The notes under the pieces were generated by a model. That model was not told the origin of the DNA. It did no database searches and saw only the letters and a program-made list of their open reading frames with translations. Shown in pieces: positions 17,175 through 24,670 of a DNA stretch of 64,000 nucleotides. This DNA comes from Vampirovibrio chlorellavorus. GTDB taxonomy: Bacteria; Cyanobacteriota; Vampirovibrionia; Vampirovibrionales; Vampirovibrionaceae. The stretch lies in NCBI GenBank assembly GCA_903866275.1, contig CAIPMU010000004.1, forward strand, positions 1 to 64,000. Reading direction: 5' to 3'. Each line of letters opens with the position of its first letter. Within the stretch, counting starts at the first letter, position 1. Both the position numbers and the translations under genes were made by a program.

Positions 17175-18152
17175 ATGCTTTCATTTGACGGGGCCGTGCA
17201 AGCTTCAATGGGCTCACTGACCAATTCGTTTGGGGTGAAGCATGAACGGTCATCCAGTACGGGCCATCCATTGGTTTGTTTTCAGGGAGTAGGCGATCAG
17301 CTCATTATTTCCAGGCCCAGGATTCAAACCATAATCCCGAACGCCCCTGCCTTTGACCCCAAGAGTGCGGATAGTATTCAAACCTATCAGAAACTGTTGC
17401 GTGAGGCCCAGTCTTTGGCAAGGCCTGATGTTTCTGGAAGGCGTGTGGGGGCAATCGCGATAGGCGGTAGTGGAACGGCTTATTTCGGGGCTAACATTGA
17501 AATTAAGGGTGGGGCGCCGAGCGATGTGATTCATGCAGAGGCATCTGCTTTTGCGCTGGCCAAAGCCAATGGCGAGGCTCGTATTGTTGCCATGGTGCAA
17601 ACGCTTCAGCCTTGTGGCTCTTGTCGCCAAATTCTTGCAGAAGGCGGAAATCCCAAGATGCCTGTCCATATAGTCTCCCCTGATGGACCTGCCACAGCAA
17701 AATGGGTTCAAACCCAAACCATTGAAGCGCTGTATCCCTACAGTTACAGTTATGGGACACCCAGCAAAAATATTTTCAAGCCGCCGGTGCTCCAAGTGCC
17801 AACATTGCCCGGACAAATCCCTCATTCTGAGTTGCTACTTGCGGCAAGAAACGCCGCCCAGCTCTCTTATCTGCCCAATCCATTCCGAAAAGCATGGGCT
17901 GGATTGGCTGCTCAAACCGGGGATGGTCACATTTTCACCGGCAGGGTAATCACGGTAGCGGGTCCCAATCCTACGATTACACCCATTCAGGATTTACTCG
18001 TGCAAATGACCGTGTCGCAGCGCTCGCCGGAAGAGTTAACGGAGGCCGTCCTGGTTGAACCCAAAGACCCGGATTACTCGTTTTACAAGGGAAGTAAATC
18101 CGTTTTTAAGCTGATTTCACCTGGATTAAAATGTCAGCGTATGACCCTGTAA
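17175..18152 (+). CDS. Cytidine-deaminase-fold protein with extended N terminus
   Basis: A 325-residue zinc-dependent deaminase-like protein. The zinc site is complete: H120-A-E122 and P146-C147-GS-C150, with E122 as the expected proton shuttle. The first 65 residues match no cytidine deaminase part I know. The second half (from about residue 225, AARNAAQLSYLPNPFRKAWAG) looks like a second CDA fold that has lost its HAE and PCxxC motifs, as in the two-domain enzyme of Escherichia coli. Cytidine/deoxycytidine deamination is likely but another cytosine-type substrate is possible. GAGAGG lies about eight bases before ATG 17175. It sits between two tRNA-Val genes. Confidence 0.75.
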   Translation: MLSFDGAVQASMGSLTNSFGVKHERSSSTGHPLVCFQGVGDQLIISRPRIQTIIPNAPAFDPKSADSIQTYQKLLREAQSLARPDVSGRRVGAIAIGGSGTAYFGANIEIKGGAPSDVIHAEASAFALAKANGEARIVAMVQTLQPCGSCRQILAEGGNPKMPVHIVSPDGPATAKWVQTQTIEALYPYSYSYGTPSKNIFKPPVLQVPTLPGQIPHSELLLAARNAAQLSYLPNPFRKAWAGLAAQTGDGHIFTGRVITVAGPNPTITPIQDLLVQMTVSQRSPEELTEAVLVEPKDPDYSFYKGSKSVFKLISPGLKCQRMTL

Positions 18153-18194
18153 GACCAGGGCGTGTTCACAGTGGCAAATGGCATGAAGGAGATT

Positions 18195-18270
18195 GCCATT
18201 ACGTGCGAACGGGGGAATCCATTGTTTCAGGTCAACGGCGAGATGGATGCCTGTGTTAGCAGGCATGACA
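18195..18270. repeat. REP-like dispersed repeat element
   Basis: Two hairpin-forming ends face each other: CATTACGTGCGAACGGGGGA on the left and ATGCCTG-TGTTAG-CAGGCAT on the right. Read on the minus strand the element encodes VMPANTGIH...WIPPFARNG, the familiar peptide echo (VIPAKAGIQ...WIPAFAGMT) of a REP-like repeat scattered through many bacterial genomes. It is noncoding and lies between two genes. Confidence 0.65.
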
Positions 18271-18325
18271 GACTTCTGCTCTTGGTCATGTTGATTCGGG
18301 CCTCTCAATATAATCAACTTGACGA

Positions 18326-18865
18326 CTAATCACATTGTTCCTGCACTTTTCCGTCATCGACAATAAAACCGGTTTCCGTGCCAGTATTTTTTCGGGCATT
18401 GAGAATGTCAAAGCGCAGACGATTGACAAACTCAGTCGCAATTTCTGGCCCAAGCTTAATGTAACAGTCTCGCAGGTCGGTCACATCACTCTGTTGCTTC
18501 TGGACTTCTACCATTTCACACTCAGTGAGATAAAAATCGATACAGCCTGCCATTTCCATAATGCGATCGGCGACCAGTTTACGCTCCCACTTTTCCAATA
18601 AGCGAAGATGATTTACGGCGTCGTGATGGCATACGCTGAAATCTGTTTTACGACGTTTGAGCTTTGATTTATAGAGGGCCAGAACGTTTTCAACGCCAAT
18701 ATTACGTAATTTGGCCTCCAGTTTAAAATCCTGGACACTAATCAGAGTCAACCCCCGGGAGACTATATCTTGAATATATGTCGGAAACAGGGAAATTACT
18801 TCCAGTGCGTCAACGACTTCTCTCTCTTTGTCGTAGAACCGATTTGAAAGTTTGGTTGGAAACAT
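18326..18865 (-). CDS. Unknown helical protein, 179 residues
   Basis: I do not recognise it. It is soluble-looking and largely helical with many charged residues. There is a helix-hairpin-like stretch at residues 35-70 (VSRGLTLISVQDFKLEAKLRNIGVENVLALYK) that could be a helical DNA- or protein-binding bundle, but I see no known signature. It lies in the AT-rich segment between the two tRNA-Val genes, beside a REP-like repeat, which fits recent acquisition. No operon partner. Confidence 0.65.
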   Translation of the reverse strand: MFPTKLSNRFYDKEREVVDALEVISLFPTYIQDIVSRGLTLISVQDFKLEAKLRNIGVENVLALYKSKLKRRKTDFSVCHHDAVNHLRLLEKWERKLVADRIMEMAGCIDFYLTECEMVEVQKQQSDVTDLRDCYIKLGPEIATEFVNRLRFDILNARKNTGTETGFIVDDGKVQEQCD

Positions 18866-19295
18866 TTAATGAAACCTTAACTTAACTAGCCTCAAGGTAG
18901 TTGAATATAATTAGCATTATAAGCAAGTTGCGACTTGATCTTTGAATTGATACTCGACTGATGTTAATTATTTATTTGAACGGTAAAATTATGAATGCAG
19001 TTCGACTGACTATATATTAATTCTAGAGCAGTGTAACTGTTTTGAATATATCTGATTCATTAAACTTTATGATATATGATTTATAGCTTGATGAGCCAAG
19101 AACCTCTTGGCGAGATTAAGCACGGGAATAAATATCAATTATACGCTGCTTCCTAGAGGCCAATTGAGGAAACTACATTCATCCTAATGCACTGATACCG
19201 TTGGTGACCTATGTAAATCTTCGGTTTTCCAGTGAAAATTCTATTTTCCCAAAAAGTTATCCACAGCGCCAATTAAAAAATGGTAATGTTGAGAA
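18866..19295. other. AT-rich gene-free stretch
   Basis: About 430 bases, clearly more AT-rich than the coding regions around it. It contains one perfect DnaA-type box (TTATCCACA, 19257-19265) and no recognisable gene. Confidence 0.4.
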
Positions 19296-19330
19296 CAAAA
19301 AAGCTCAACCCCTAATAGAATTGAGCTTAA
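19296..19330 (-). terminator. Terminator after tRNA-Val (TAC)
   Basis: AAGCTCAA pairs with TTGAGCTT. On the minus strand the hairpin runs into TTTTTTG, directly downstream of the tRNA gene. Confidence 0.75.
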
Positions 19331-19338
19331 AATAACGA

Positions 19339-19414
19339 TGGTGGGCGATGACGGGCTCGAACCGCCGACATCCTCCTTGTAAGGGAGGCGCTCTACCAAC
19401 TGAGCTAATCGCCC
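19339..19414 (-). tRNA. tRNA-Val (anticodon TAC)
   Basis: Full cloverleaf: acceptor GGGCGAT/ATCGCCC, anticodon stem CCTCC/GGAGG with loop CTTACAA (anticodon TAC), and T loop TTCGAGC. CCA is encoded. It shares its acceptor stem with the tRNA-Val (CAC) 2.4 kb away on the same strand. Confidence 0.95.
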
Positions 19415-19472
19415 ATCGCTGTTGAGTTCCCTAGTTATACCTGAAGCCCGTCATTGGGTCAATGCCTTAAAA

Positions 19473-20159
19473 TCAATCCTCGGAATCACCCTCAATGTAA
19501 CCGGATGGGCGCACATCTTGGGGTAAAGTAACGCCAAGCTCAGTCATCAAATGTGTCATGGGGACATCCCATTTTTCAGGAAGGACATTTGGCACGATCA
19601 AGTTGCTAAACGTCACGCCCACCAGATCTGATAGGCCTTTCCGAATGCTGGAATCCCCTAAAAAGCGGTCATAATATCCTTTACCATAACCCAGTCTATA
19701 GCCCTGAGGATCAAAAGCCACTCCTGGTATCAGTATGAGCGCTCTGGACTCTGCTTTGAGAGAAGGGGTCCAAGGCTCAGCATTCCAATCGGGTTCATAT
19801 ATGCCGTATTGTCCGGGCTTGAGGTCCTGATCACTATCTGCCCGTCGGAAATGCATGCCCATTGAATTGCTACAGCTTTCGCTAATCCGTTTAGCATTGT
19901 TATAGCTTGAATGTTCTGGAAAAAGAACGGGTAAAAACCATTTCTTGGCAGAAAAAGACCGCCATAAGGGACGCAAATCCACTTCCCCCCTGAATGGATG
20001 ATAAAAAAGCACTTGCTCGGCTGTCTGAAAAGGCTCCCATTGAGACAATTGAGCGCAGATAGCCTCGCTGATTTCGGCCACGGGCAAGTGAACACGCTGG
20101 CTAATCGCCTGTTTTCGCAGTTGCATTTTGGTCATGGGATTATTCGGTTGATTTGTCAT
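19473..20159 (-). CDS. fthC: 5-formyltetrahydrofolate cyclo-ligase
   Basis: A 228-residue cytosolic enzyme that converts 5-formyl-THF and ATP to 5,10-methenyl-THF, recycling folate. The family signature near the C terminus is clear: IPGVAFDPQGYRLGYGKGYYDRFL (residues 150-175), containing the nucleotide-binding GYGKGYYDR loop. The N-terminal lysine region KMQLRKQAISQR and the FYHPFRGEVDLRPL strand also match. Three in-frame Met codons (residues 1, 9, 12) make the exact start uncertain. Transcribed away from the XRE gene. Confidence 0.92.
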   Translation of the reverse strand: MTNQPNNPMTKMQLRKQAISQRVHLPVAEISEAICAQLSQWEPFQTAEQVLFYHPFRGEVDLRPLWRSFSAKKWFLPVLFPEHSSYNNAKRISESCSNSMGMHFRRADSDQDLKPGQYGIYEPDWNAEPWTPSLKAESRALILIPGVAFDPQGYRLGYGKGYYDRFLGDSSIRKGLSDLVGVTFSNLIVPNVLPEKWDVPMTHLMTELGVTLPQDVRPSGYIEGDSED

Positions 20160-20233
20160 TGCAGCAAAACTTCACAAAAAATTAAAGTTTTTGACGCCAC
20201 GGCCGAATACAGGGTTAGGAGGCGTCTCATTTC

Positions 20234-20590
20234 ATGATAAACGATCGTAACCAATTTTGTTTCCGCCTGAAACAGGCACGCCAGGAGGCCAAGTTAAAGC
20301 AGGAAGCCGTTGCGCGGTATCTGCAAATCCCGATCTCAGCCGTTTCTGCTTATGAATCGGGTCATCGCAAGCTGGATGCCAATGAACTCTTTATGCTATC
20401 CAAGCTCTACAAGAAACCCATGGACTGGTTCTTCAACGATAAGCCTGACTACATGTTCATTTCGGGAGGTCAGTCTGGAGAGATTGACGATCCACTCCTG
20501 AATGAGTGTATGCAGCTCTTGAAAAAAGCTCCGAAACATTTGCGACACAGTGCAGCTTACGGGGTAATTGGGTTTCTGAGTGAGCGTTAG
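20234..20590 (+). CDS. XRE-family helix-turn-helix regulator
   Basis: A 118-residue DNA-binding protein. Residues 10-65 are a Cro/CI-type HTH (LKQARQEAKLKQEAVARYLQIPISAVSAYESGHRKLDANELFMLSKLYKKPMDWFF pattern), and the C-terminal 45 residues form a short helical part (LNECMQLLKKAPKHLRHSAAYGVIGFL) that may dimerise. AGGAGG lies about eleven bases before the ATG. Its target is unknown; the downstream pilus genes start 125 bases later and could be regulated by it or simply be neighbours. Confidence 0.85.
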   Translation: MINDRNQFCFRLKQARQEAKLKQEAVARYLQIPISAVSAYESGHRKLDANELFMLSKLYKKPMDWFFNDKPDYMFISGGQSGEIDDPLLNECMQLLKKAPKHLRHSAAYGVIGFLSER

Positions 20591-20715
20591 ACAAGCACTA
20601 TCGTTCAAATGAAGGACTTCAGGCTCTAAAATCAAAGGCGTGCTGCCTGCAGCTTAATCATATGATATATTAGTATCATTCTGAGTGAGCGTGTATAAAG
20701 AGTGGCATCCGCCTT

Positions 20716-22368
20716 ATGGCAAAATTACCCCAAATGGCAAAACAGGTGTATGTGGGATTATCAATCACGCATCAGAGCATTGAACTTGCAGTTTTTTCTC
20801 CCAAAACCCTGAGTGTAGAGTCCTCGGCCTCCGTTCCCTTGCCTGAAGGCTTATTTGACAATCAGACTGATACAATACACGATCTGATTGCTCTCAAGCA
20901 GTATATTGCCAAGGCTTTGGCAGAGTTGAAGTCCAAGCCCACCGTCTTTCATGTCTCACTGCCTGCTACGCTGCTGCGTATGGTGGAAATGCCCAAAATT
21001 GATCATTCCTCACTCCATTTATCCCTCTCCAGTGAGGCGGAACGCTACAAGACGTTTGATAATACCGAAGCGATTGTAGACTTTGTCCAAATTCCCAATC
21101 CCGCACTGTCTGGTAATATCCAACAGTTGGTTCTGGGGGCTATTCGTCGGGATGTGATGGGGTCTTATCTGCGGATCTTTAAGGAGCTCAAAATTAAAGC
21201 AGCCTCCATTTCGCTGGAGCCCGTGAATGAATTGCGCGGTTTGGCGGCATCTGGTGTGCTGGATAGCCTGGTTCAGCAGATTGGTGTTGACGCACGATGG
21301 GGTATGATTCTCGTTGAAGCTGGACGTGTCCGGTTTTCACTCTGGCAGGGCGATCGCCTGGTGGAATTTCGGGAATTGCTCATGGATACCCATCAGTTTG
21401 GCCATGCCCAGGAAAATGACATGGTGGTAGATGATCTGCTAGAAGAGATGCGTCGTACCACCAAGAATGTCATTCCCGTGCTTTGGTTAACCAGCAACAT
21501 GCCCGCCAGCATGGAGAAGGTTCTCTCTCAAAGGTTGAGTATTCCGGTTAGAAATGCGCCAATTGGTGATTCTATTGGTTTGACTCAACCCATAAAGCTA
21601 TCCACTTTGGGTGTTGCCACCACTTCCCTGGTTCCCTTTCCGTTTGCACTGGATCTGCAGTTGGGTCTTAAGAAAGGTGGCAGATCAAGTATTGCTGAAT
21701 CCGAACTCGCTCCTATCGGTGGCGGGACCTCTGCCTCAGGCGATTCTGATCTGGATGATGCGGGGAACAGTTTTGGTATTTTTATTCCCATCGGCATTGG
21801 GGTCATGGTGCTTTGCGGTCTGCTCACCGGTGTTTTGTTTCTGATGAGCATGTTTTCTGAAAAATCGTTGCCCGATTTACAAACGAAGGTGGATAACATC
21901 AATGGTGAGCTTGCATCATTGAAAGAGACAGAAAAACAACTGAGAGGCAAGGTTAACCTCAATGAGGATTTGCAGGAGGTACTCTGGCATGCCAAGGCCA
22001 GAACACAGTCATATGTTGCCCTAACGAATCAGCTAAAAGATAATATCCCAACGGATTCGGTCTGGATTCAAAATTTAAATGTCACTGGACAAAATGACAA
22101 TAGTCCATTGGAGATCACTGGCAGATCTCTCAATCATCAGGCTGTTATTGATTTTGCTCGTAGCTATGATTCCGTGCCCTACACCAGTGCTATCCTGATT
22201 GATTCAATCAAGGAAATAAAGATTGGCACCCGAAGAGTTTACGAGTTTAAAATCAGTGGCAATTTGAATTTGACTTCCATACTCACAGAAATCAAGAGTA
22301 AAAAAGAAGAGTCCTCCAGGAATTCTGAAAAAAAGCCCGTTGAGCAACCCGGAAAATCTGGCGCATAG
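20716..22368 (+). CDS. pilM: Fused PilM-PilN type IV pilus assembly protein
   Basis: A 550-residue protein joining two parts that are normally separate. Residues 10-310 are a PilM-like actin-fold domain (YVGLSITHQSIELAVF at the start, VFHVSLPATLLRMVEMP, and a repeated SISLEPVNELRG phosphate-type segment). Residues about 354-380 are one membrane helix, and the rest is a PilN-like periplasmic coiled coil plus ferredoxin-like domain (LPTDSVWIQNL, LEITGRSLNHQAVIDFARSY). In type IV pilus machines PilM in the cytoplasm grips the N-terminal tail of PilN, so the fusion makes that contact permanent. PilO follows 38 bases later. Confidence 0.8.
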   Translation: MAKLPQMAKQVYVGLSITHQSIELAVFSPKTLSVESSASVPLPEGLFDNQTDTIHDLIALKQYIAKALAELKSKPTVFHVSLPATLLRMVEMPKIDHSSLHLSLSSEAERYKTFDNTEAIVDFVQIPNPALSGNIQQLVLGAIRRDVMGSYLRIFKELKIKAASISLEPVNELRGLAASGVLDSLVQQIGVDARWGMILVEAGRVRFSLWQGDRLVEFRELLMDTHQFGHAQENDMVVDDLLEEMRRTTKNVIPVLWLTSNMPASMEKVLSQRLSIPVRNAPIGDSIGLTQPIKLSTLGVATTSLVPFPFALDLQLGLKKGGRSSIAESELAPIGGGTSASGDSDLDDAGNSFGIFIPIGIGVMVLCGLLTGVLFLMSMFSEKSLPDLQTKVDNINGELASLKETEKQLRGKVNLNEDLQEVLWHAKARTQSYVALTNQLKDNIPTDSVWIQNLNVTGQNDNSPLEITGRSLNHQAVIDFARSYDSVPYTSAILIDSIKEIKIGTRRVYEFKISGNLNLTSILTEIKSKKEESSRNSEKKPVEQPGKSGA

Positions 22369-22406
22369 TACCGGTGCATTGTAAATGTTGGAGTCGATGA
22401 CATTCC

Positions 22407-23123
22407 ATGAAAAGTAGCGAAAAAATGATCATAGGTATCTTTCTCGGCGTTGCCGGAGGGGCACTGTTTTTTTGCTTCGGCCTGCCACAATGGGATACTT
22501 ATAATGCCAATACGACCAAAACCTCCAGTTTGACTGAAGAGTTTAAGAGTGCGGAAACGGAAAAACAAGTATTAAACGCCTCTATTGCTCGTTTAAAACA
22601 TAATATTGCCTTGCCTTTGGATATTGATGTACAGAGCTTCACAACCAAGACGGAATCAAACGCGACGAAAGAATTGCTCGCTCGTGTGGCGAATCTTGCG
22701 ACTCAGTCGAACAACAAGTTTATCAGTCTAAGTCCCACAGATGTGCCTGCACTATTTACCCCGTCAGCAGAAGGTGACAAGTCGAACACTGAAAATGGCG
22801 GGGCCAGTACCGACAATAAAGATGCCAAGGCTACTACAGACGAAAAAAACACAGACTCTAAGTCGGATGATTCCTCACCGCTGATAACAAAAGGCTATGA
22901 ATTTTCGATTCGTGGCACCTATGATTCCCTGCAGGCTTTTTTACGAAATTTGGCAGCTGAGAAAATGGTATTTGACCTGTATAATTTTGAGTTGATCAAT
23001 GAAATGACTGAGAATTTGGGGAACACAGATTCTTTAGCGGAGCCTAGCTACCCCCTTCGATTAAAAGTTACCCTTCGTTTAGCCATGCAGCGGGTTGAAG
23101 AGTTGACAACCCCTGAAAAATAA
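22407..23123 (+). CDS. pilO: PilO-like type IV pilus inner-membrane protein
   Basis: A 238-residue bitopic protein: a short cytoplasmic tail, one membrane helix (residues 8-26), a coiled coil (residues 35-70) and a C-terminal ferredoxin-like domain (GYEFSIRGTYDSLQAFLRNLAAEKMVFDLYNFEL) typical of PilO. A Ser/Thr/Asp/Lys-rich insert at residues 125-160 divides the two. It would pair with the PilN half of the preceding fusion in the alignment subcomplex. Secretin, lipoprotein PilP and the motor ATPases are not in this window. Confidence 0.78.
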   Translation: MKSSEKMIIGIFLGVAGGALFFCFGLPQWDTYNANTTKTSSLTEEFKSAETEKQVLNASIARLKHNIALPLDIDVQSFTTKTESNATKELLARVANLATQSNNKFISLSPTDVPALFTPSAEGDKSNTENGGASTDNKDAKATTDEKNTDSKSDDSSPLITKGYEFSIRGTYDSLQAFLRNLAAEKMVFDLYNFELINEMTENLGNTDSLAEPSYPLRLKVTLRLAMQRVEELTTPEK

Positions 23124-23501
23124 AAAACCTGTAACATTGCTGTTACAGGGTTGGACATAGGCTGGGTTGAATCTATAGATTTTTCAATCTGTATTTAAAA
23201 CAGGCCATGAAGTATTAAAGTTGGCTGGTGTGGCTCATCTGGAGGTCAAGCGTTATGCTATGCTCTGTCCGGTTTAAATACAAACTGAAGTGATAACTGT
23301 CTCTCTATTTCTTATACTTGAATAAAAACAATCAAAATTTTGGAATTGCTAAAATCTATCCATTTATTACAAGTTGGATATAATAAATATACTTGCACTC
23401 ATTGCAATGACGCGGAATGAAGAGTCTTTGAGAATCCCATCCAACTGCGAGTAAGCACTTGTCGTTTATATGGACAAGCCATACTCTTCTGATTATCCAA
23501 A
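23124..23501. other. Gene-free stretch between convergent genes
   Basis: Holds a hairpin at 23126-23152 (CCTGTAAC/GTTACAGG), whose U-tract is on the minus side, and otherwise no coding signal. Confidence 0.4.
23126..23152 (+). terminator. Hairpin after pilO
   Basis: ACCTGTAAC pairs with GTTACAGGT just past the pilO stop. On the plus strand only TTGG follows, while the minus strand has a T run, so its use as a pilO terminator is uncertain. Confidence 0.45.
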
Positions 23502-23532
23502 AGAAAAACCACCAGAGCTTCCTCTAGTGGTA
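23502..23532 (-). terminator. Terminator after the small TPR gene
   Basis: On the minus strand ACCACTAGAG-GAAG-CTCTGGTGGT is followed by TTTTCTTTT, 27 bases past the stop at 23559. Confidence 0.75.
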
Positions 23533-23558
23533 CAAGGTGTGTCCAGTGGAGATATAAA

Positions 23559-24161
23559 CTAGGGTTGCGGAACCTCAGGGTTCTGGTCATTGTTCGCCAG
23601 AACTTCCAGGTTCAAATGGCGCGCTTTGGCACAGGCTTTACGTCGGTTCTTGAACAAACGCTCCAGGATGTGACTATAGCTGCTCAATAAAAACTGATAA
23701 TCTTCCTTTTGAAGGTGCCCTTCGGCGCTACGGAGTAAAAAACGAGCCTGACGGTATTTCTTCAGGCGCAGAAGCAAGACCACGTTTTGGTCATAAAGGC
23801 TGGGAAGCAGATAGGCCTGATGGGGTTTGATCTCCTGAAAGGCACGGGCGCAGCAATCCAGACCTTCACGGTACTTGCCAAGGACATCCAGAACTCCGGC
23901 GCTGGAAATCAGGGCTTCCACACTGTTGGGGTTCACGCTAAGGGCTTTGTTAAAGGCTTCCAGAGCCTCAGCATCTCGATTCAGGCAGTAAAGAATATCT
24001 CCCCGCAACACCAGGGCACGTGTGTCAGAGGGTTCCAGGGCCAGGGTCTTATCCACCATCCCCAGAGCCGACTCGTAATCACCTTCATAGATGAATAAAT
24101 CACCGGCCGTCTTTAAAAATCTTTCGGCAGAAATATTGAGCACTTTGGTCAGAAAATTCAT
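23559..24161 (-). CDS. Small TPR-repeat protein
   Basis: A protein of about 200 residues built from at least three tetratricopeptide repeats (residues 10-130: AGDLFIYEGDYESALGMVDKTLALEPSDTRA, LRGDILYCLNRDAEALEAFNKALSVNPNSVEA and a third), followed by a helical, basic C-terminal part. No signal peptide, so cytoplasmic. TPR arrays bind partner proteins; the partner is unknown. ATG 24161 has GAGGTG six bases upstream, better than GTG 24173. Divergent from another TPR gene at 24671. Confidence 0.8.
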   Translation of the reverse strand: MNFLTKVLNISAERFLKTAGDLFIYEGDYESALGMVDKTLALEPSDTRALVLRGDILYCLNRDAEALEAFNKALSVNPNSVEALISSAGVLDVLGKYREGLDCCARAFQEIKPHQAYLLPSLYDQNVVLLLRLKKYRQARFLLRSAEGHLQKEDYQFLLSSYSHILERLFKNRRKACAKARHLNLEVLANNDQNPEVPQP

Positions 24162-24173
24162 CTGGCACCTCAC

Positions 24174-24670
24174 TCGTCAGCGGACAGCGATTTGTTTTAT
24201 TTATCTTATCAAAGCGTGAGTATTACACTCCTAGCGCTTACAGGCAAGCTCAACCAAAATGCAGGGCTACTCTGCCTGAAAAAAGTTTAAGCGGGGAACA
24301 TCATCTATTTGTTTACTCTACAAGTGCCATAAGCAACAAAAGCCTCTACCCAACAATCAAATCAGGCAGGTAATAAATTTTAACAATCGACTCTTCTTGT
24401 AACAACTCGCAACCTGTTTTTCCAAATATAGAGGGTATAACTGGACAGTTTCTGATAATGTGAACCTGAACCGACAAGCAAAGGGCATCATTAGTATTGA
24501 ACGGCATGAAAATATACGCCAGGCGGTACTCGCTGGTTCAGGTTGATATTAGGGATAACCGAGCAGTTCCAAGATTCAGAGGAGGCAGCTTGCCGCCTGA
24601 ATAGCGGAAAATCAGGTTACAGGCCCAAGTGGCGACAGACTTTTCAAGTGGAAATTGAATTAGAAGCATC
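24174..24670. other. Divergent region with a possible structured leader
   Basis: About 500 bases between two TPR genes. It has a 10-bp perfect inverted repeat at 24463-24544 and a second GC-rich hairpin region near 24575-24605. No open frame is convincing. Confidence 0.4.
24463..24544 (+). other. 82-nt inverted-repeat element upstream of the exported TPR gene
   Basis: AACCTGAACC (24463-24472) pairs perfectly with GGTTCAGGTT (24535-24544), closing a 62-nt interior. It resembles the P1 stem of a structured RNA, but I could not match it to any riboswitch class. Confidence 0.35.

Noticed and set aside
18126-18317. 63-codon minus-strand frame giving VMPANTGIH...WIPPFARNG
   Set aside because: This is the usual false reading of a REP-like repeat, not a gene.
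18866-19330. Origin of replication
   Set aside because: Only one DnaA box, no dnaA or dnaN nearby, and AT-richness alone is not enough.
24463-24660. Cobalamin or c-di-GMP riboswitch before the TPR gene
   Set aside because: A paired stem is present, but the diagnostic conserved segments of those classes are missing; kept only as an unassigned structured element.
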